Below are positions 57,147 to 64,000 of a stretch of DNA of 64,000 nucleotides, piece after piece. Source of the stretch: Geosiphon pyriformis (taxonomy: Eukaryota > Glomeromycota > Glomeromycetes > Archaeosporales > Geosiphonaceae). The notes under the pieces are model-generated. The model was not told the DNA's origin, searched no databases, and saw only the letters and a program-made list of their open reading frames with translations. Each line of letters opens with the position of its first letter. The first letter of the stretch is position 1. Position numbers and translations under genes: made by a program. The stretch is taken from the NCBI GenBank assembly GCA_016748015.1, contig JAAOMT010000168.1:43991-107990 (forward strand), given 5' to 3'.

Positions 57147-57885
57147 TGTTACTCATAGAATATATGAATTATATATTAGTACATAAATTAGCCAATTAGA
57201 ATAAGACATAGTAAAAGTGAAATTTCAGGATTCCTTTTAGAGAAATTGCAGAATTTCAGAAATTCTAAGATTTTTAGTTAAAAAATTAAAGAATTTAAGA
57301 AATCTCATATAATAAAATTTATGTATATATAGTAGTAGTATTAAAAGCAGAAAGAACAGAATTCTTAGTTTAGAACTTCTAGTTTTATTTCATATTTATC
57401 TTTTTATATGCTAGCATTCTATGACTTGAAATAAAAACATTAAATATCAATAAAATGCTTGTTACTATTACAATCTATTTTTTTACTATCAACAATTTCA
57501 TGTTGATAATTACTAATACTTAACTACACTAGACCAATAGCTTTTGATTATGACCATTAATGAAATACTAACTCTTTCTTGCTTTGGCTTATTTTTTTAT
57601 TTTATTTTATTTTATTTTGTTATTATTTACTAATTAATTAAAAATTAACACACAGAGTTACTAACATCAAAAAGATTGGTAAAAGACTTATAAAACAAGA
57701 GTATAACACTTATTATTGAGCATAATTTACCAAAAAAATTGCCAGCCACCATACTGAGAAAAAAATTTGACAAAATTGCAATTCTAGAAAGCTATGGATA
57801 AACAATATTTGAATCTCTGTCTATTATACAACCAAAACCTTCAGACACCAAAACTTTCAGATATCACTTACTATTAAATTAATTA
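57147..57885 (+). repeat. Gypsy 5' LTR of element J
   Basis: It starts TGTTACTCATAG, the best-preserved start here. It contains GTACATAAATTAGCCAATT near 57180, AAATTTATGTATATATAGT near 57316, TGACCATTAATGAAATAC near 57550 and TTATTTACTAATTAATTAAA near 57621. It ends near 57885 before CACCAAGTTATGG. It interrupts the RT of copy N. Confidence 0.75.
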
Positions 57886-58079
57886 ATCACCAAGTTATGG
57901 GTTTGTTATTTGTTTTCAGATCCCAAATAATTATCTGTAACATTTAGTGCTTTCTGTGAGATATAATTCTACAGAGAATTAGCACCAACAACAACTATTC
58001 AAAAGTGATAGAATCAGAAAAAAGAAAAACAAATTATTTAGAATTTGCCAAATTCTTATTTTAATATTACTGTCAACAT
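57886..58079 (+). other. Gypsy 5' leader of element J
   Basis: CACCAAGTTATGG, TTTGTTATTTGTTTTCAG and AGTGCTTTCTGTGAGATATA follow each other as in the leaders at 13.08 and 45.44 kb. It should contain the primer-binding site, but I could not match it to a tRNA. Confidence 0.55.
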
Positions 58080-59560
58080 TTGGAATCAATGAACAACCAA
58101 CTATTAGCAGAATTAGTCTTCAATTTTTATATTAATAAAAAAATTAAATATTTTCTGAGAGAACCAATAAATACTATATCAGCAAGAAAAAATTTTTACA
58201 ACAAATTAATTCAATATACCAGCTTATTATTAAATCACAACTTCGTTTTAATCATTACTGAAATCAACAGAGAAATTGAAAATTACACTCAACAAACATT
58301 TTTTATTACTTATACAGAAAAAGACAAAAGAAAATTACAAACACCAGCAAGAATTTCAAAGCAAATACAATTATCTACTTGGAAGAAACAGAGAGTTGAT
58401 TTACCAGCTAATTCATTATATCATTATACACCTGAAAGTACCATCAATATAATATTAATAGGTGCATTTACAGCAAACACAATAACACTATTAAACAGAA
58501 TTTTGTTTTAAAGTAAACAGAAGAAAGCAGAGTTATTAGGAACTTAAAGCAATTATTTTGAGAAATTTAAATTATGATCCCAAATGCCATCAGAATTTTA
58601 ATCACTGTTATCTCAACCAAATTTTGGAATTGTTAGTCCTTAGAAGGTAATAGAATCAGAAGAAAAAAAAGACGAAAATCAAGAATTTAATTATTAAAAA
58701 CCAATTCCAGAAAACTCAGAAATACAAACTCCAATTATTCCAACTCAGCAAAATTAGAACAATTAAAACCCTGTTTTTAGTATTCTTCAAAACTTATCTC
58801 TAGTAATTATAATTAATCTATCATCAGTTGTCCCAATTACTAAACAACATTAACAGTCACAACAACTACTTTAACCACAATCACAATAACAACCAATAAT
58901 AGCACCAATAGCATATATACCAATTGCCAAATTAGAAAAGTTTACCAGTAAAGAGAATGATACTCAAGTCTGACTAAATAATATCACTAAAGCCATCATG
59001 ACTAATAATTAGGACAACACCAGAGCCCTTTAAGCAATCTTATATTTTTTACAAGATATTGCTGACTTATAATATCAAAGCCTGACACAAAAACTCCAAA
59101 ATTTCAATACTTTTAAAGTTGAATTTTCAAGGTATTTTAGTAATAATAATAGCATTAATTAATTGGTAAATATCTTAACCAGCATTAAACAAGAAGAAAC
59201 TGAAGCTGTTAATACATACTTATAACACTTTCATTGCAATCTGTGCCAAATTCAAGCCATTGATGCCAATTATTTTACAATGACACAAATCTTAAATCAG
59301 TTTATTTGTGGATTATACAGTATTCTACAATGTGTATGTTTATTACATTTAGCTGATCTTTAAGCTGCAGTTACCTACACCAGAGACTTTGAATCAGCTG
59401 AACTAGAAGCCAATCATGTCTAAGCTGTAAACTTAGTAATAAACAAATCATCTAACTTGGACTCAAATTGAAACAATTCAGTAACTCAATTAATTAAAAA
59501 TTGGAAGAATACATAGCTAATAATTAAGCCATTTATCAATCTTTACAATGGCATAATAAT
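58080..59560 (+). pseudogene. Gypsy gag (element J)
   Basis: The first 143 residues stay open (58080-58511, read from TTG): NFYINKKIKYFLREP, then RKNFYNKLIQYTSLLLNHN, INREIENYTQQTFFITYTEKD, a basic stretch near RISKQIQLSTWKKQR and YHYTPESTINII. After a TAA at 58509 the text continues with Pro/Gln-rich and capsid-like parts: LEANHV near 59407 and NLVINKSSNLDSN near 59430. Stops and small shifts divide the rest. The same order is seen in element F at 13.3-14.7 kb. Gag would form the particle. No zinc knuckle is visible in the readable part. Confidence 0.65.
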
Positions 59561-59884
59561 TAAAAAAACTTTAATTGATTCCAAAATCAGTCATGTCTAT
59601 CCTTATCAAATTAACAATAGCAGCAAAAAATGTGTATTTGCCACTACTGCTGTAAGTAAAAACACTTAAAAATAAACTGTCAATTAAGATTAAATAATCA
59701 ATAATCAAGAAATCAACATCAAAATCCCAATTACTGGTTTCAAACTCTGAATTATTCTCTAAATCAAGATCAATATCAACCTTATTATCCACAAATAACA
59801 TTACAACCAATATACACATCTTTAATCTATTAAATTCCAGTTTTAATAATTTATAATCTGCAGCCACAAGTAATCTATCAACTC

Positions 59885-60720
59885 CAATTCATCTCAACAC
59901 TACCACAAAACTTAGCTTAAATGTTATCTGAAAACCAAAGGCTAAGAATCACACATACAGCAAAACTGGATATTAGTAATAGTAATACACCAACTGATCT
60001 CCAGTTCATCAAGTCAGACATTAGAATTCTGCCAGCAGAGTTTGGATATTGGGTACAATCAAAACCCAAATTTCCAGAACTATTTAAGTCTCTTGGTTAT
60101 TTCAGATAATACTCAATTCAACAAACCAGAAACAAAAACAAACATTTACCAACAATATTTCACTTGTAACTATTACTAAAAATAAATTTCTTGCCACAAT
60201 ATTCCTAAAATAGATACTTCATTAAAAACACTATTATTCAGTAGAGCCACCTTAAATACCAAACCTATTATCACCATGTATACTAATACTAAAGTCAATA
60301 GTTAACCCATCAAACTGATTCTTAATAGTGGATCAACAGGCAGCATTATTACATAATAATTTATAAACCAATTAGGTTGCTGAGTTGATTGTACTACCAA
60401 CATCAGAATTATTACTGCTAATAGAATAACAAAAATGCCCATTGATAAGATCAATGACTTTCTTTTTAAAGTCAACAGCATTATCATATTCATAAAAGTT
60501 CTTGTTATAGAAACCACACAGTACTAAGCATTAGTTGGTAATGACTAACTGTTCAAAACCAATGCCATTCTTAACTGAATCACACAAGAATTTCAGCTTA
60601 GTCAAAATGGTCAGCAAATTCAGATATTTGCCATTTGCAGCCATTTTAAAACAAATGCCACTTAACTGCTACCACTAATCAAATTCGAAAAAAAAAAAAA
60701 AAAACCTACCTGGAAAGCCT
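59885..60720 (+). pseudogene. retropepsin-like protease (element J)
   Basis: From 59921 an open stretch reads MLSENQRLRITHTAKLDIS and then GYWVQSKPKFPELFKSLGY. Further on, near 60300, IKLILNSGSTGSII shows the active-site loop with Asn in place of Asp (DSG to NSG, one G-to-A). KVLVIETTQY near 60493 and ALVGND near 60531 are the later conserved parts. Stops at Gln and Trp sites break the frame. Role: maturation of the gag-pol precursor. Confidence 0.65.
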
Positions 60721-60849
60721 ACCAAATTTCATGAACTAAAGATGACCATAATGAGCTATCATTACTTTTAAACTGGAATGACAAAAGAAAAAGAAAAAAA
60801 GAAGACAAACCCAAAGAAACTACTGCCACAAAAAAAATAATCAGTGGAT

Positions 60850-61797
60850 AAAAAAAATCATACTTAGTAGATACAAAAAAAAACCATTATATATTCTACT
60901 CAAATATAAAAACTGCAAAAAAAAACTGTTTTCCATAGAAGCATAGATTACACCTAACAAAAACTACTAAACATACACACACTACTACTATAAGTCATAT
61001 TACAGAAAATGCTATAGTTACCTCAAATAGCAAGACAAGTAAAACAATAAATTATGTTTCACTTGTGAAGAACAATTATTCAACAAAAAAATATGGAATA
61101 ACATTTCTGGTTGAGGAGAATGTGTGACATTTTATGTCAATACATGGTCTTTATAAGTGATTTGGTCAGCAGAAAAACATCTTTCAATGCTACATGAAAC
61201 TATGTTTTGTTATGCTTAAACTGTTATTCACATAATAAAAATAAGATCTAAAGTATAACAAGTGCCAAAGTCAAAGGTGTTTTGTCCAGCAAAATTTAAA
61301 AATTAAAAATAACTCACTAAAACCAGTAGAAATTTTTCTTATTTTCAATTTCAACACTTTTTTTAATATTGAAGCCAGTTCAGAAAAATTCTATAAACAT
61401 TACCAGAATTTAGTATTAACCAGACAAAAACAAGAGCAGTATTTAAAACAACTAAACACCCAACTATGTAACTACTGTTTAATACCATGTGACTTTTAGT
61501 ATTGTAATAATTGTGACATTATTTACAATCCATCACCATGTATAATCTATTCAATTTCAGAAAAGAAAGAACCAATTAGTAAATACACAAAAAAATCGGA
61601 ATTGAAATTCAATCTTAATTCAGACTCTAATGATAACAACAATAATAGTTCTAACTCTGTTCACTATAACAGTAACAACAGTAATTTAAACTCCAATTAT
61701 AACTTCAAACAATATATTGCACTCCCAAATCTGTTGATAAAACAGGCAATTAAAGCAGCCAACTTTTTTTTAGACTGCAATTGCTTTAATGATTTTA
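60850..61797 (+). pseudogene. Cys-rich segments and Asn-rich linker (element J)
   Basis: Two clusters are readable. Near 61048 LCFTCEEQLFNKKIWNN has a CxxC pair. At 61465-61530 CNYCLIPCDF, a TAG, then YCNNCD gives CxxC-x3-C and, after the stop, CxxC. These could bind zinc. An acidic and then Asn/Ser-rich run follows (open frame 61602-61823), with KQYIALPNLLIKQ. In copies F and G the same linker leads into a dUTPase, but here it leads to LLSIEF and the palindromic element. I know no function for the Cys clusters. Confidence 0.5.
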
Positions 61798-63553
61798 AAT
61801 CATTGTTATCAATAGAATTTTAGCTATTAACTAGCATAAAATTACTCTTATAATTCCTATTATTAATTAGCATATATTAATACTATTTCAAATTATTACT
61901 TATTAATTAATTAAATTATCAAATAGCACTATTTAATTATTAACCTAATTTGTATTATAGAAATTAAGATGATTAAATTACACAATACTCTGAACTACTT
62001 AACATTTAAAAATTCATTGAAATTTGTAAAAATTTGTTAAAATCATAAATAATTAACCAAAATAGTTAATAGTTTAACAAAATAACTTGTAGTTTGCCAA
62101 AATATATCTTTAGTTTATTGAAATCATAGTAAAGAAGAAAATTCAAGTTTATAAACAAGTACTATAACAAGTTGTATAAAAAAAAAGCTTTTTTTTTCAA
62201 AAAATGTATCTTATTTTCTATTAAATATTTTAATTAGAATCAATAATTCTTTATATATTTTTACAAATTAAAAATAAAAATCAAATATTCAAAAATCCAA
62301 ATCTTTAATTATTATATTTAGAACTGCTAAAACCCAATTAACAATTTGAAATTGATTAGCTACCAATTTCAATAAATTTGTTAATAACTCTAGATCTGAA
62401 TACAAAACGTTTTTTTTGACAAAATTCTATTTTTTTTACATTTTTTATTATAATTATTAGAATAGTCTACAAATGAGATTTCTGTAAAAGAGTTAACTTT
62501 CACAGCAAAGTAATTATACAGTTTTGGTAAGTTTCCAGATAAGTAATTTTTGGGAAAGAGTTGATGTTTATTACAACATAACTATACAAAGTAATTGGCA
62601 TGAAATTGGCCATTTCACTTTTACTAAAGGTTTTTGGTCTCATTTCTTGAAGGTTATTAATGCCTAATTGCTGTAATTTCACGTTTTTTTGAAGTACTTG
62701 AACCTTCAATAACTGAATTTATCTTTTTAAATTATCTTTTATAATTTGAACTGCTGGACTTATAAGTAGAATGGCCAATTTTATGTTAGTTACTTTATGT
62801 AGTTACATTGTTATAAATATCAACTCTTTTCCAGAAATTGCTCATCTAGAAGTTCACTAAATGTGTAGTTACTTTGCTGTAAAAATCAACTTTTTTACAG
62901 AAATCTTGTCTGTAGACAACTCTAATGATTATGATAAAAAAAATTAAAAAATTAAAAAAAATTAAAAAAAATTAAAATTTTGTCAAGGGAAATGTTTTCT
63001 ATCTAGGCCTGAAGTTATTAACAAATTTATTAAAATTGGTAAATAACAATTTCAAGTATAATAATTTAAAAATTTAAGATTTTTGAATATTTGATTTTTA
63101 TTTAATTTTGTAAAAGTATTTAAGAAATAATTGATTCTAATTAAAATATTTACGATAAAATAAATACATTTTCTTGAAAAAAGAAGCTCTTTTTTATACA
63201 ACTTGTTATAGTACTAGTCTTTGAACTTGCATTTTTTTTTTTACTATAATTTCAGCAAACTAAAGATACATTTCAGTGAATTACAAATTATTTCTACAAA
63301 TTATTGATTATTTCAGCCAATTTCTATCTATTTCGGCGAATTTTTGAATATTAAATAGTTTAAGATATTGTGTAATTTGATCATCTTAATTTTTATAGTA
63401 CAAATCGAATTGTTAATTGAATAATAATATTTAATAATTTGATTAACTAATAAGTGTTAATTGAAATAATAATAATATATACTAATTAATGCTAAGAATT
63501 AAAAGAGTAATTCCATGTTAATTAATAGTTAAAATTCTACTGGTAACATAATT
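61798..63553. repeat. foldback element: near-complete 1.75-kb palindrome
   Basis: The left arm 61798-62625 and the right arm 62761-63553 are reverse complements along almost their whole length with a loop of about 135 bases. Matching words include AAGATGATTAAATTACACAA near 61967 against the complement of 63370-63390, ACTATAACAAGTTGTAT (62161-62177) against 63197-63214, and CAGCAAAGTAATTA (62503) against the complement at 62866-62879. Arms differ by scattered substitutions and small gaps. No transposase frame is present. Long inverted repeats with little between them define Foldback or large MITE-type elements. Confidence 0.85.
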
Positions 63554-64000
63554 TTCTCTTCAAGATTGAGTTCTATCAAAATCTAAGCACTATCTGTAAT
63601 ATTGAGATAGTGGTCCAAAATAATCGTGGTAATTTGGTCTGAAAATTGTTGAAATTTCAGTTCTGTAAGTTTGCCAATGTATTGTATTTTTATTAGTTAG
63701 AGTATTAAATTTTATAAGATGTTTTCACAAGTATTAAATAAGTTATAAAGTCTAAGTGCTGCTCTGAGTTTATAGTAAATGTTTGTTGGTTCAGCTGCTG
63801 TCTTGAATCATTGTAAATTTGTTTTTGTATTGCTTCAGAAGTGAGATTTGTTGTTGTAAGTTTTAATTTTCATTAATAAAGTGTTCTTTCAATATAAAAA
63901 TAATTATATATAAGAGTATAGTTATTGTTCTGTTTATTAAAAATTAATAAAAGTTTTTGTTGGATTGTGTCATTTGGTAAAATGTCAATAGGAATAATAA
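63554..64000. other. right flank of the palindrome, no gene recognised
   Basis: Mixed-composition sequence (for example CTAAGTGCTGCTCTGAG near 63752). On the minus strand short frames show Gln/Asn-rich text but no motif. ATTAATAAAGTG near 63872 could be a polyadenylation-type word. I cannot tell whether it is host DNA or the continuation of element J. Confidence 0.35.

Larger units (their letters stand above)
57147..61797 (+). mobile_element. Gypsy element J: LTR, gag, protease, Cys-rich and Asn-rich parts
   Basis: A 5' LTR (57147-57885), leader, gag, protease, two cysteine-rich stretches and the Asn-rich linker follow in order. No RT or integrase is seen before a large palindromic element begins at about 61798. 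It is less decayed than F but of the same layout. Whether its pol was lost or lies beyond the window cannot be told. Confidence 0.7.

Noticed and set aside
1-64000. tRNA, rRNA or other structured RNA genes
   Set aside because: I looked for tRNA-like boxes and rRNA words and found none I could support. Hairpins in A/T-rich text are not enough.

Overview
The window looks like a repeat-rich stretch of an arbuscular mycorrhizal fungus nuclear genome (Glomeromycotina, Rhizophagus/Glomus-like). The reasons are extreme A+T content, a decayed BTB-domain fragment of the type expanded in these fungi, non-LTR (LINE) elements with two RRM-like folds and a CCHC knuckle in ORF1 and APE endonuclease-RT-RNase H in ORF2, and Ty3/Gypsy-type elements whose gag, protease, Asn-rich and dUTPase segments resemble those I recall from Rhizophagus. 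I see no intact host gene, rRNA or tRNA. The organism assignment rests on recalled family resemblance, not on a search.

Layout: 1-2.5 kb is non-coding sequence with a 42-bp tandem repeat, a perfect 18-bp hairpin and a frameshifted BTB fragment. 2.6-7.0 kb is a very old Gypsy copy (dUTPase, RT, RNase H, integrase, LTR). 7.26-9.59 kb is the youngest-looking element, an ORF1-only LINE. From about 9.6 to 21.65 kb lies one very old plus-strand LINE, split by a gag-protease-only Gypsy element (12.33-17.16), by a 5'-truncated younger LINE (20.11-21.09) and by a false assembly gap with duplicated flanks (17.23-17.75). 21.65-28.40 is a full-length minus-strand LINE (B). 28.4-30.66 and 37.57-39.69 are the two halves of another very old minus-strand LINE, split by full-length plus-strand LINE C (30.66-37.57). 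39.69-44.83 is LINE D, cut off at its 3' end by an LTR. 44.83-61.8 is a Gypsy cluster: an internally deleted copy with a minisatellite in place of gag-pol, pol regions of two families, several LTRs sharing one consensus, a minus-strand hAT transposase tail and a gag-protease element. 61.80-63.55 is a 1.75-kb near-complete palindrome (foldback element).

Nearly all coding regions are broken. Breaks are mainly C-to-T/G-to-A transitions: Gln codons to TAA/TAG, Trp codons to TGA/TAG, and Asp/Glu/Gly/Arg replacements that remove catalytic residues in RT, integrase and protease. The load differs sharply between neighbouring elements, giving an age ladder that agrees with the nesting order. Boundaries of LTRs and old elements were found by eye and may be off by tens of bases, or by about 100 for the oldest copies.
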